NCBI RefSeq assembly: GCF_030116705.1
Contig: NZ_JAOTIK010000001.1
Coordinates: forward strand, 6,104,501 to 6,168,500
Direction: 5' to 3'
Origin: Streptomyces sp. ML-6
GTDB lineage: Bacteria > Actinomycetota > Actinomycetes > Streptomycetales > Streptomycetaceae
DNA length: 64,000 bases
Positions 18,394 to 27,234 of the stretch are shown here, one piece after another; position 1 is the first letter of the stretch; the number at the start of each line of letters is the position of its first letter. A program made the translations under genes and the position numbers. The notes below the pieces were generated by a model. The model saw only the letters and a program-made list of their open reading frames with translations. It did not search any database and was not told where the DNA came from.

Positions 18394-18630
18394 TCAGGGA
18401 GCGGGCGGCGCACCACCCTCGTTCTTGTGGGACAGGCGCTCGACCGCGTCCTTGGCCTTCCGCGTGCCGGACTCGATCTTGTCGCTGTACTTGCCCTTGG
18501 TCTTTTGATCGACCGCCCGTGCGGCCTTGTCGAGCCCTTGGTCGATCTTGCCCCCGTGCTGATGCGCGAGTTCGCCGACCTTGTCCTTGGCGGGGCTCAG
18601 CTTGGCCTTCAGATTGTCCAGGAAGCCCAT
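18394..18630 (-). CDS. Small helical protein of the antitoxin (Rv0909-like) type
   Basis: This 78-residue, highly charged helical protein reads MGFLDNLKAKLSPAKDKVGELAHQHGGKIDQGLD. It matches the short mycobacterial/streptomycete family annotated as antitoxin (MT0933/Rv0909 type). GGAAGG upstream supports ATG 18630; an in-frame ATG 15 codons earlier is possible. No toxin gene lies next to it, so the antitoxin label is only a family name here. It also resembles CsbD/LEA-like stress proteins in composition. Confidence 0.7.
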   Translation of the reverse strand: MGFLDNLKAKLSPAKDKVGELAHQHGGKIDQGLDKAARAVDQKTKGKYSDKIESGTRKAKDAVERLSHKNEGGAPPAP

Positions 18631-18817
18631 CGGGCACCTTCCCTGCTGGGGGACTGGGATCGGACGCTTCCCCAAAGGGGAGAAACGCCCACATTCACTT
18701 CGAATTCTACTGGGATGGAAGTGGAAGTGTTCGGTCCGGTGGGGGTCGGGCCGTCGCGCGGTGTCGCTCCTCCCTCACTCGTTGGGAGCAGTCGCCGGGG
18801 TTTGCGAGACTGGGGCG

Positions 18818-19756
18818 GTGAGTAGCTCAGCTCCCGCACCGCGGGTCATCACCGTCGTCGGTCCCACTGCGGCCGGAAAATCCGATCTGGGAGTATTCCT
18901 GGCTCAGCAGCTCGACGGCGAGGTGGTCAACGCCGACTCCATGCAGCTCTACCGGGGGATGGACATCGGCACCGCGAAGCTGACGCTTCCGGAACGCGGA
19001 TCCGTCCCGCACCACCTCCTGGACATCTGGGACGTCACCGAGACCGCGAGCGTGGCCGAGTACCAGCGGCTGGCGCGCGCCGAGATCGACCGGCTGCTCG
19101 CCGCGGGCCGCACCCCCGTCCTGGTCGGCGGCTCCGGGCTCTACGTGAAGGGCGCCATCGACGCCCTGGAGTTCCCCGGCACCGACCCCGAGGTGCGGGC
19201 CAGGCTGGAGGAGGAGCTGGTGGAGCGCGGCTCCGGGGCCCTGCACGCCCGGCTCGCCGCCGCCGACCCCGAAGCGGGCCGGGCCATCCTGCCGAGCAAC
19301 GGCCGCCGGATCGTCCGGGCCCTCGAGGTCATCGAGATCACGGGCAAGCCCTTCACCGCCAACCTTCCCGGCGACGACGCGGTGTACGACACCGTCCAGA
19401 TCGGCGTCGACGTGGCCCGCCCCGAACTCGACGAACGCATCGCCCGGCGGGTCGACCGGATGTGGGAGGCCGGGCTCGTGGACGAGGTGCGCACCCTGGA
19501 GGCGCGGGGGCTGCGCGAGGGCCGGACCGCGGCCCGGGCGCTGGGCTACCAGCAGGTGCTCGCCGCCCTGGCCGGGGAATGCACCGAGGGCGAGGCGCGC
19601 GCCGAGACCGTCCGCGCCACCAAGCGGTTCGCCCGCCGCCAGGACTCGTGGTTCCGCCGGGATCCGCGGGTCCGGTGGCTGAGCGGAGCCGCCCGGGACC
19701 GTGGGGAACTCCCGCACCTGGCGCTGGCGTTGATCGAACGAGCGGTTACAGCCTGA
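18818..19756 (+). CDS. miaA: MiaA tRNA dimethylallyltransferase
   Basis: This 312-residue enzyme transfers the dimethylallyl group to N6 of A37, the step before MiaB. P-loop VVGPTAAGKSDL is near residue 14. The substrate motifs are VNADSMQLYRGMDIGTAKLT, PHHLLDIWDVTE, VGGSGLYVKGAIDAL and, further on, ALGYQQVLAAL; FARRQDSWFRRD completes the tRNA-binding part. The start is GTG 18818. Upstream open sequence is not conserved, and GAGACT at 18806-18811 may be the -10 of a leaderless transcript. It forms a co-oriented set with miaB and dapF. Confidence 0.96.
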   Translation: MSSSAPAPRVITVVGPTAAGKSDLGVFLAQQLDGEVVNADSMQLYRGMDIGTAKLTLPERGSVPHHLLDIWDVTETASVAEYQRLARAEIDRLLAAGRTPVLVGGSGLYVKGAIDALEFPGTDPEVRARLEEELVERGSGALHARLAAADPEAGRAILPSNGRRIVRALEVIEITGKPFTANLPGDDAVYDTVQIGVDVARPELDERIARRVDRMWEAGLVDEVRTLEARGLREGRTAARALGYQQVLAALAGECTEGEARAETVRATKRFARRQDSWFRRDPRVRWLSGAARDRGELPHLALALIERAVTA

Positions 19757-19862
19757 TCACGTGATGGCATCGGGAAGCCCTGCCCGTCATTTCGGCGCCC
19801 CGGAGCGTGCCATCATCGAGCATCGATCGACAGTGAGGTCCGAGTTGGGAGGGCGCGTGGCG

Positions 19863-20303
19863 ATGGAGGCCGGCCCTCGCGACACTGGACAGAACACACC
19901 GGGCACCCTGCACGGGGCGTCGGGGCTGAGCCCCGACGGGCCCGACGAGCTCGAGCCGACCCCCGAGGTCGAGGTCGAGCTGCGCCCCGTGCGACGGCTG
20001 CGGATCTGGCAGCTCGCACCGATCGTCATGCTCGCCGCGGTGGGGTCGCTGATGTTCGCCTTCCCGCTGGCCTTCGAGTTCGGCGGCGGCGGGGCGGTGG
20101 TGGCCATGCTCGGCCTGCTGATCAGCTGCTGCGCCGCGGGCTGGGGCATGATGGCCGCCCGCCGGGTGGGGTACACCTGGCCCGGCCTGCCCAAGAAGGG
20201 CTCGGGCGAGCGGGCCGACTGGCGGATGATCGCGCTGTACGTGCTCGTGGGCGTCTCACTGGTCGCCCTGGCCGTCTGGCGCGTGGCGCGGCTCCGTCAC
20301 TGA
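19863..20303 (+). CDS. Small membrane protein between miaA and dapF
   Basis: This 146-residue protein has a Pro/Glu-rich cytoplasmic N-terminus, then three hydrophobic segments: IWQLAPIVMLAAVGSLMFAFPLAF, GGAVVAMLGLLISCCAAGWGMM and MIALYVLVGVSLVALAVWRV. I do not recognise the family beyond its conserved position in streptomycetes. GGGAGG lies 9 nt before ATG 19863; a GTG two codons earlier is the alternative. It may share a transcript with miaA, which ends 106 bp upstream. Confidence 0.75.
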   Translation: MEAGPRDTGQNTPGTLHGASGLSPDGPDELEPTPEVEVELRPVRRLRIWQLAPIVMLAAVGSLMFAFPLAFEFGGGGAVVAMLGLLISCCAAGWGMMAARRVGYTWPGLPKKGSGERADWRMIALYVLVGVSLVALAVWRVARLRH

Positions 20304-20415
20304 GGCCGGGGGTGCGGACCGGCCCCCGGATCCCACCGGGACACCGTCCCCGGCCGGGTCGTCCGGGGGACGGACGGCCCCGGCGGCCGACCGGACCGTT
20401 TCGTACAGTTGATCC

Positions 20416-21288
20416 GTGAGCACCTCCCAGATCGCCTTCCTCAAGGGCCACGGCACCGAGAACGACTTCGTGATCGTTCCCGACCCGGACAACGCCATCG
20501 ACCTGTCCCCGGGCCTCGTCGCACGTCTCTGCGACCGCCGGGCCGGCATCGGCGGCGACGGCCTGCTGCACGTCGTACGGTCCTCCGCGCACCCCGAGGC
20601 GCGGGCCATGGCGGCCGAGGCCGAGTGGTTCATGGACTACCGCAACGCCGACGGTTCGGTCGCCGAGATGTGCGGCAACGGGGTGCGGGTCTTCGCCCGC
20701 TTCCTGCAGCGTGCCGGACACGTCGAGGAGGGCGACCTCGCCATCGCGACCCGGGGCGGCGTGAAGCGGGTGCACATCGCCAAGAACGGCGACATCACGG
20801 TCTCCATGGGGCGCGCCCGCCTTCCCGCGGAAGGGGTGACGGTCAGCCTGGACGGCCGCAGCTGGCCCGCCCGCAACGTGAACATGGGCAACCCGCACGC
20901 GGTGGCCTTCGTCGAGGACCTGGCCCACGCCGGCCCGCTGTCCTCGGTGCCGCCCTACAGCCCCGCCGCCGTCTACCCCGACGGCGTCAACATCGAGTTC
21001 GTCGTGGACCGCGGCCCGCGCCACGTCGCGATGCGGGTCCACGAGCGCGGCTCGGGCGAGACCCGCTCCTGCGGCACCGGCGCCTGCGCCGTGGCCGTCG
21101 CCACCGCCCGCCGGGACGGCACGGACCCCGCGGAGACCGGCACCCCCGTCACGTACACGGTCGATCTGCCCGGCGGCACCCTCGTGATCACCGAACGGCC
21201 GGACGGCGAGGTCGAGATGACCGGACCGGCCACGATCGTCGCCGAGGGCCTCATCGACCCCGCCTGGCTCGAAGCGGCACTCGGCTAG
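20416..21288 (+). CDS. dapF: Diaminopimelate epimerase
   Basis: This 290-residue enzyme interconverts LL- and meso-diaminopimelate for lysine and peptidoglycan synthesis. It uses two catalytic cysteines, in EMCGNGVRVFARF and SCGTGACAVAVA, both present. GHGTENDFVIVPD near the start and NPHAVAF in the middle are further family landmarks. In streptomycetes LL-DAP is the wall isomer, so flux through DapF mainly feeds lysine. The GTG start at 20416 lies 6 nt after TACAGT (20404-20409) with no ribosome site, so the transcript may be leaderless. Confidence 0.96.
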   Translation: MSTSQIAFLKGHGTENDFVIVPDPDNAIDLSPGLVARLCDRRAGIGGDGLLHVVRSSAHPEARAMAAEAEWFMDYRNADGSVAEMCGNGVRVFARFLQRAGHVEEGDLAIATRGGVKRVHIAKNGDITVSMGRARLPAEGVTVSLDGRSWPARNVNMGNPHAVAFVEDLAHAGPLSSVPPYSPAAVYPDGVNIEFVVDRGPRHVAMRVHERGSGETRSCGTGACAVAVATARRDGTDPAETGTPVTYTVDLPGGTLVITERPDGEVEMTGPATIVAEGLIDPAWLEAALG

Positions 21289-21531
21289 GGTCTTTCGGTC
21301 GGCCCCGGCCCGCCCCGCCCCGCACGAAGGGCCCGGAGTAGTGGCCGAACCCGGTCAAAAGCACTCCGGGTCCCCAAACGGAAGCCCTGGGAGCTTCGCT
21401 CGAATGGGTGATCCGTTTCACGCTGGGCGAGAGCGGGTCTCCGCCACGTGGTGGGCTCGGTAGCATCAAGCACCGGCCCGGAGGCACGACCGTGCTTCCC
21501 CACCGCCGGTCGACGTCGCCGGAGGTGCCCC

Positions 21532-23718
21532 ATGAGTGCAGAGGCCACCAGCCCACCAGATGCTCCCATCCGCAGACGGGGCCGCCCCCGGATCGATCTG
21601 CGCAGGCTGGGCCGGGTCGCGCTGCTCGGCCCCACGTCCCGCGACCGGCTGCCCGACGCGATCAGTCACGTCGCGGAGGCCCACCGCGCCCACCACCCGG
21701 ACGCGGACCTCTCCATCCTGCACCGGGCCTATGTGCTCGCGGAGTCCTCGCACCGCGGACAGACGCGCAAGAGCGGCGAGCCGTACATCACGCACCCGCT
21801 CGCCGTCACACTGATCCTCGCCCAGCTCGGCGCCGAGACCACGACCCTCACCGCCTCGCTGCTCCACGACACCGTCGAGGACACCGATGTGACACTCGAT
21901 CAGGTGCGGGAGCAGTTCGGCAAGGAGGTCTGCTACCTCGTCGACGGCGTCACCAAACTCGAGAAGGTCGACTACGGGGCGGCCGCCGAACCCGAGACCT
22001 TCCGCAAGATGCTGGTCGCCACCGGCGACGACGTCCGGGTCATGTCGATCAAACTCGCCGACCGGCTGCACAACATGCGCACCCTCGGCGTGATGCGCCC
22101 CGAGAAACAGGCCAGGACCGCCAGGGTCACCCGCGACGTACTGATCCCGCTCGCCGAACGGCTCGGTGTGCAGGCGCTCAAGACCGAGCTGGAGGACCTC
22201 GTCTTCGCGATCCTCCACCCCGAGGAGTACGAGCACACCCGCGCGCTGATCGCCGCCGCCTCCGAGCGGGCGGCCGGCCCCGATGGAGCGTCCCCCCAGG
22301 ACCCGCTCGCGGCCATCGCCGAGAACGTCGCGACGGTGCTGAGGGAAGCGGACATCGCCGCGGAAGTCCTCATCAGGCCGCGCCACTTCGTCTCCGTGCA
22401 CCGGGTCGGCATCAAGCGCGGCGAACTGCGCGGCACCGACTTCGGCCGACTGCTGGTGCTCGTCGGCGAGGACGCCGACTGCTACGCCGTGCTCGGCGAG
22501 CTGCACACCTGCTTCACCCCGGTGATCTCCGAGTTCAAGGACTTCATCGCCGCACCCAAGTTCAACCTGTACCAGTCGCTGCACACCGCCGTCGTGGGCC
22601 CGGACGGCGCGGTCGCCGAAGTCCTCATCCGAACCCACCGGATGCACAAGGTCGCCGAGGCCGGAGTCATCGCCCTGGGCAATCCGTACGCCGCGGAGAA
22701 CGGCACCGGCGCCCAGGCCGCCGAACCGGCGGACGGGGAGCGCGCCGACCCCACCCGTCCCGGCTGGCTCTCCCGGCTCCTCGCATGGCAGCAGTCCGCC
22801 CCGGACCCCGACACCTTCTGGACCACGCTCCGCGCCGACCTGGCCCAGGACCGGGAGATCACGGTCTTCCGGACCGACGGCGGCACGCTCGGACTGCCCG
22901 CCGGGGCCAGCTGCGTCGACGCCGCCTACGCGCAGTACGGGGACGACGCGCACAACTGCATCGGCGCCCGGGTCAACGGCAGGCTGGCCACCCTGGGCAC
23001 CGTGCTGAGCGACGGCGACACCGTGCAGCTGCTGCTCGCCGAGGACGCCGCCTCCGGCCCCTCGCCCGACTGGCTGGACCACGCCCGGACCCCCGCCGCC
23101 CGCATCGCGATCACCGGCTGGTTCGACGCCCACCCCGAGAGCGCCGAGGACTCGCACCACGACCGGGCCGCAGGTTCCGGCCCCGAGCCGCGACCCCGGG
23201 CCGTACCCCCCGGCAAAGCCGTGGAACCCGGGCACGGCCCCCGCCCCCGGGAGGCCGACGGCCGCACGGCGAACGCCGTGGTGGACCGGCCGGACGCCAC
23301 CGTGCGCCTCGCGGGCTGCTGCACCCCCGTACCCCCCGACGCCGTCACCGGCTTCGTCGTGCGCGGCGGCGCCGTCACCGTGCACCGGCTGGAGTGCCCG
23401 GCCGCGGTCCGGATGCGGTCCGTCGGCCGGGTGCCGGTCGAGGTGAGCTGGGGCGACGCCGCCGAATGCCGGGTCACGCTGGTCGCCGAGTCCTTCGGCC
23501 GCCCCCGGCTGCTCGCCGACCTCACCGAGGCGATCGCGACGGCGGACGCGGCGATCGTCTCGGCCACCGTCGAACCGCCCAGCGAACAGCGCGTCCGGCA
23601 CACCTACACCCTGCAACTCCCCGACGCCGCCGGACTGCCGGCCCTGATGCGCGCGATGCGTGACGTCCCGGGGGTGTACGACGTGAGCCGCGCCCAGCAC
23701 CCCGCGGCCACCGTCTGA
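21532..23718 (+). CDS. rshA: RelA/SpoT homologue RshA
   Basis: This 728-residue multidomain (p)ppGpp enzyme has an N-terminal HD hydrolase domain with the motif HDTVEDTD (residues 112-119) intact, then a synthetase-like domain (about 240-400). TGS follows at about 455-525, a zinc-finger-like CC element (GCCTPVPPDAVTGFVVRGGAVTVHRLECP) at about 600, and ACT at the end. In the synthetase, Tyr347 (YQSLHT), Asp303 and Glu363 are kept. The RPKH...RK catalytic strip reads RPRHFVSVHRVG instead, so the second Lys is Val292. GGAGG precedes ATG 21532. dapF lies upstream; the 243-bp gap has a TAGCAT -10-like element near 21461. Confidence 0.9.
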   Translation: MSAEATSPPDAPIRRRGRPRIDLRRLGRVALLGPTSRDRLPDAISHVAEAHRAHHPDADLSILHRAYVLAESSHRGQTRKSGEPYITHPLAVTLILAQLGAETTTLTASLLHDTVEDTDVTLDQVREQFGKEVCYLVDGVTKLEKVDYGAAAEPETFRKMLVATGDDVRVMSIKLADRLHNMRTLGVMRPEKQARTARVTRDVLIPLAERLGVQALKTELEDLVFAILHPEEYEHTRALIAAASERAAGPDGASPQDPLAAIAENVATVLREADIAAEVLIRPRHFVSVHRVGIKRGELRGTDFGRLLVLVGEDADCYAVLGELHTCFTPVISEFKDFIAAPKFNLYQSLHTAVVGPDGAVAEVLIRTHRMHKVAEAGVIALGNPYAAENGTGAQAAEPADGERADPTRPGWLSRLLAWQQSAPDPDTFWTTLRADLAQDREITVFRTDGGTLGLPAGASCVDAAYAQYGDDAHNCIGARVNGRLATLGTVLSDGDTVQLLLAEDAASGPSPDWLDHARTPAARIAITGWFDAHPESAEDSHHDRAAGSGPEPRPRAVPPGKAVEPGHGPRPREADGRTANAVVDRPDATVRLAGCCTPVPPDAVTGFVVRGGAVTVHRLECPAAVRMRSVGRVPVEVSWGDAAECRVTLVAESFGRPRLLADLTEAIATADAAIVSATVEPPSEQRVRHTYTLQLPDAAGLPALMRAMRDVPGVYDVSRAQHPAATV

Positions 23719-23744
23719 CCCGCGGCGCGGCGCCGTCCGCCACC

Positions 23745-23888
23745 GGACCGTTCCCGTGTCCGCCACCGGGCCGTCCGCCCGGACCGTTCCCGTGTCCGCC
23801 ACCGGGCCGTCCGCCCGGACCGTTCCCGTGTCCGCCACCGGGCCGTCCGCCCGGACCGTTCCCGTGTCCGCCACCGGGCCGTCCGCCC
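23745..23888. repeat. Four perfect 36-bp tandem repeats after rshA
   Basis: Units start at 23745, 23781, 23817 and 23853, each beginning GGACCGTTCCCGTGTCCGCC, followed by partial copies to about 23930. Each junction can fold (GTCC-gccc-GGAC). No unique spacers exist, so it is not CRISPR. The 311-bp gap 23719-24029 otherwise contains no supported gene. Confidence 0.97.
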
Positions 23889-24029
23889 GGCCTGTTCCCG
23901 TGCGGACTGCCCCCTTCGGACCGTTCCCGTGCGGCAGACGGCAGCGCGAGGACCCGGCCCGGGGCCCCGTTCGGGTGGCGCGGCGCGCGCCGCGCCTGCC
24001 GGGCAGGAAGTCGCTGGTAGCGGTAGTCC

Positions 24030-25484
24030 ATGCCGTTCATCTCCCGCCGCCTGCGGGCCGCTCTGCTGGTCACCACATCGGCCGCCCTCGTCGCCGCCGC
24101 CCTCCCCTCGCCCCGGCCGCTCGGCATCGGGGATCCGCTCTTCCCGACCCTGGGCAACCCCGGGTACGACGTCCTCGCCTACGACATCGGACTGACATAC
24201 CACGGCGACAACAGCAAGCCGCTGGACGCCGTCACCAGGATCGACGCGCGGACCACCGAACAACTGGACCGGATCAACCTCGACTTCGCCAGGGGGACCG
24301 TCCGCGCGGTCGAAGTGAACGGCCTGCGCGCCGACTTCGCCGTCGAGGAGGAGGACCTGGTCATCCAGCCCCTGGGCCGGCTCCCGGCCGGGGTGCCGCT
24401 GCGCATCACCGTCCGGCACACCAGCGTCCCCGACGACGACAAGGGCGCCGGGGGCTGGGTGCGCACCGCCGACGGTCTGGCCATGGCGAACCAGGCCGAC
24501 GCCGGGCACCGGGTCTTCCCGAGCAACGACCACCCCTCCGACAAGGCGTACTTCACCTTCCGGATCACCACCCCCGCCGACCTCACCGCGGTGGCCAACG
24601 GACTGCCCGCCGGCACGGTCCGCCGCGGCGACGACACCACCCGGACCTACCGGACCGAACACCCCATGGCCACCGAACTGGCCCAGGTCACGATCGGGCG
24701 TTCCGCCGTCCTGCACAGGACCGGACCGCACGGGCTCCCGGTGCGCGACGTGGTGCCGGCCGCCGACCGCGAGCGGCTCGAACCCTGGCTCCGCAAGACG
24801 CCCGCCCACCTGGAATGGATGGAGCGGCAGGTCGGCCGCTACCCCTTCGAGACGTACGGGCTGCTGATCGCCGACACCGAGACCGGCTTCCAGCTGGAGA
24901 CCCAGACGCTCTCGCTCTTCGAGCGCTCCCTGTTCACCGGGCCCGGCCACCCCGAGTGGTACGTCGACTCGGTGATGGTGCACGAGCTCGCCCACCAGTG
25001 GTTCGGCGACAGCGTCTCCCCGCAGATGTGGTCCGACCTGTGGCTCAACGAGGGACACGCCACCTGGTACGAGGCCCGCTACGCCGAGGAGTACGCCGAC
25101 CGGCCGCTGGAGGACCGGATGCGTGCGGCATACACCAGGTCCGACGGCTGGCGCGCCGCGGGCGGCCCGCCGGCCCGCCCGTACCCCCCGGAGCCCGGCC
25201 AGAAGATCAGCCTGTTCCGGCCGGTCGTGTACGACGGCAGCGCACTGATCCTGTACGCGCTGCGCCAGGAGATCGGCGAGGACGCGTTCGACCGGCTGGA
25301 GCGGAGCTGGGTGCACGAGCACCGGGACTCCAACGCCACCACCGAGGACTTCGTCCGGCTGGCGTCACGGACCGTGGGACGGGACATGACCCCGTTCCTA
25401 GACGGCTGGCTGTACGGCGAGAAGACGCCGCCGATGCCGGGACACCCCGACTGGCGCAGTGCCGAGCCCGCCGCACGGCGATAA
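24030..25484 (+). CDS. Secreted M1-family metallopeptidase
   Basis: This 484-residue zinc peptidase has an N-terminal signal (RRLRAALLVTTSAALVAAALPS, no lipobox), so it is likely exported. Zinc motif HELAHQWFG and the downstream Glu in LWLNEGHATWYE form the gluzincin site. The GAMEN exopeptidase loop is not conserved (TGFQLETQTL at that place), which is common in short actinobacterial members. Compared with full aminopeptidase N (about 860 residues) it lacks the C-terminal helical domain. No clear ribosome site precedes ATG 24030. The next gene, hflX, is 150 bp away on the same strand. Confidence 0.92.
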   Translation: MPFISRRLRAALLVTTSAALVAAALPSPRPLGIGDPLFPTLGNPGYDVLAYDIGLTYHGDNSKPLDAVTRIDARTTEQLDRINLDFARGTVRAVEVNGLRADFAVEEEDLVIQPLGRLPAGVPLRITVRHTSVPDDDKGAGGWVRTADGLAMANQADAGHRVFPSNDHPSDKAYFTFRITTPADLTAVANGLPAGTVRRGDDTTRTYRTEHPMATELAQVTIGRSAVLHRTGPHGLPVRDVVPAADRERLEPWLRKTPAHLEWMERQVGRYPFETYGLLIADTETGFQLETQTLSLFERSLFTGPGHPEWYVDSVMVHELAHQWFGDSVSPQMWSDLWLNEGHATWYEARYAEEYADRPLEDRMRAAYTRSDGWRAAGGPPARPYPPEPGQKISLFRPVVYDGSALILYALRQEIGEDAFDRLERSWVHEHRDSNATTEDFVRLASRTVGRDMTPFLDGWLYGEKTPPMPGHPDWRSAEPAARR

Positions 25485-25633
25485 ATCCAGTGACGCGCGA
25501 GGTGGCGCGTGCCACTATCGAGGAGTCGCCGCGGCGGCCGGAACGGGATTCCCGCAGCGGGAATCATCGGGAGAGGTCACGCGTTGTGACTGATGTACCG
25601 GACTCCCCGGATTTCCAACGACGTAAGGATCCA

Positions 25634-27154
25634 ATGACCTCCTCTTCTTCCCTTCCCCAGGACGCGCAGAACGCGCAGAGTGCTACGGAGAATGTCACCG
25701 AAAGCCTCACCGAGAGCCTTCGGGCCGACGCCCTGATGGAAGAGGACGTCGCCTGGAGCCACGAGATCGACGGAGAGCGGGACGGCGAGCAGTTCGACCG
25801 CTCGGAGCGCGCCGCGCTCCGACGGGTGGCCGGCCTCTCCACCGAGCTCGAGGACGTCACCGAGGTCGAGTACCGGCAGCTGCGCCTGGAGCGCGTGGTG
25901 CTGGTCGGCGTCTGGACCTCGGGGACCGTGCACGACGCGGAGAACTCCCTCGCGGAGCTGGCCGCGCTCGCAGAGACGGCGGGCGCCCAGGTGCTCGACG
26001 CCGTCTTCCAGCGCCGCGACAAGCCGGACCCGGCCACCTACATCGGTTCGGGCAAGGCGCTGGAGCTGCGCGACATCGTCCTCGAATCGGGGGCCGACAC
26101 CGTCGTGTGCGACGGTGAGCTCAGCCCCGGCCAGCTGATCCATCTGGAAGACGTCGTCAAGGTGAAGGTGGTCGACCGGACCGCCCTGATCCTCGACATC
26201 TTCGCCCAGCACGCCAAGTCCCGAGAGGGCAAGGCACAGGTCTCGCTGGCCCAGATGCAGTACATGCTGCCGCGGCTGCGCGGCTGGGGCCAGTCGCTGT
26301 CCCGTCAGATGGGCGGTGGCGGTTCCAGCGGCGGTGGCGGCATGGCCACCCGTGGTCCCGGTGAGACCAAGATCGAGACCGACCGGCGTCGGATCCGCGA
26401 GAAGATGGCGAAGATGCGCCGGGAGATCGCGGAGATGAAGACCGGCCGCGAGATCAAGCGCCAGGAGCGCAAGCGCAACAAGGTGCCCTCGGTCGCCATC
26501 GCCGGCTACACCAACGCGGGCAAGTCCTCGCTGCTCAACCGGCTGACCGGTGCGGGCGTCCTGGTGGAGAACGCACTGTTCGCCACCCTGGACCCGACCG
26601 TCCGCCGGGCCGAGACGCCGAGCGGCCGGGTCTACACCCTGGCCGACACCGTCGGGTTCGTACGGCATCTGCCGCACCACCTCGTCGAGGCGTTCCGCTC
26701 CACGATGGAGGAGGTCGGCGAGTCCGACCTGATCCTGCACGTGGTGGACGGCGCCCACCCGGCGCCGGAGGAGCAGCTCGCCGCGGTGCGCGAGGTGATC
26801 CGCGAAGTGGGCGCGCTCGACGTGCCCGAGATCGTGGTGATCAACAAGGCGGACGCGGCCGATCCGCTGGTGCTGCAGCGGCTGCTGCGCATCGAGAAGC
26901 ACGCGATCGCCGTCTCGGCGCGCACCGGTGCCGGTATCGAGGAGCTGCTGGAGCTCATCGACACCGAACTGCCCCGGCCGTCGGTCGAGATCGAGGCGCT
27001 CGTGCCGTACATCCAGGGCGGACTCGTCTCCCGGGTGCACGCCGAGGGCGAGGTGATCTCCGAGGAACACACCTCGGACGGCACCCTGCTCAAGGCGCGG
27101 GTGCACGAGGAACTGGCCGCGGAGCTCTCCTCGTTCATCCCCGTGGCGCACTGA
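25634..27154 (+). CDS. hflX: HflX ribosome-associated GTPase
   Basis: This 506-residue GTPase splits stalled or hibernating ribosomes under stress. After a variable N-terminus comes the HflX N-domain (YIGSGKALELRDIVLESGADTVVCDGELSP), then a coiled-coil linker (KIETDRRRIREKMAKMRREIAEM) following a Gly-rich loop. The GTPase has G1 GYTNAGKSS, G3 DTVGF and G4 NKAD. ATG 25634 has AAGGA at good spacing; a GTG at 25586 in the same frame is the alternative. A long stem terminates the gene. Confidence 0.95.
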   Translation: MTSSSSLPQDAQNAQSATENVTESLTESLRADALMEEDVAWSHEIDGERDGEQFDRSERAALRRVAGLSTELEDVTEVEYRQLRLERVVLVGVWTSGTVHDAENSLAELAALAETAGAQVLDAVFQRRDKPDPATYIGSGKALELRDIVLESGADTVVCDGELSPGQLIHLEDVVKVKVVDRTALILDIFAQHAKSREGKAQVSLAQMQYMLPRLRGWGQSLSRQMGGGGSSGGGGMATRGPGETKIETDRRRIREKMAKMRREIAEMKTGREIKRQERKRNKVPSVAIAGYTNAGKSSLLNRLTGAGVLVENALFATLDPTVRRAETPSGRVYTLADTVGFVRHLPHHLVEAFRSTMEEVGESDLILHVVDGAHPAPEEQLAAVREVIREVGALDVPEIVVINKADAADPLVLQRLLRIEKHAIAVSARTGAGIEELLELIDTELPRPSVEIEALVPYIQGGLVSRVHAEGEVISEEHTSDGTLLKARVHEELAAELSSFIPVAH

Positions 27155-27182
27155 CCGCACGACCGCACCGCTTCGCAGAAAA

Positions 27183-27215
27183 CCGAAGGCCCGCCCCGAG
27201 GGGGCGGGCCTTCGG
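27183..27215. terminator. Bidirectional terminator between hflX and the trypsin-like gene
   Basis: CCGAAGGCCCGCCCC (27183-27197) pairs perfectly with 27201-27215 around a GAG loop. It sits 28 bp after hflX and 19 bp after the convergent gene. Confidence 0.9.
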
Positions 27216-27234
27216 GCGTACGGCCGCCGTCCCG

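Noticed and set aside
21466..23874. About 800-codon frame antisense to rshA with a repeated Gly-rich N-terminus
   Set aside because: The repeated N-terminus is the 36-bp minisatellite translated; the rest is antisense to rshA.
23745..23888. Possible CRISPR array
   Set aside because: The 36-bp units are contiguous with no unique spacers and no cas genes are in the window.
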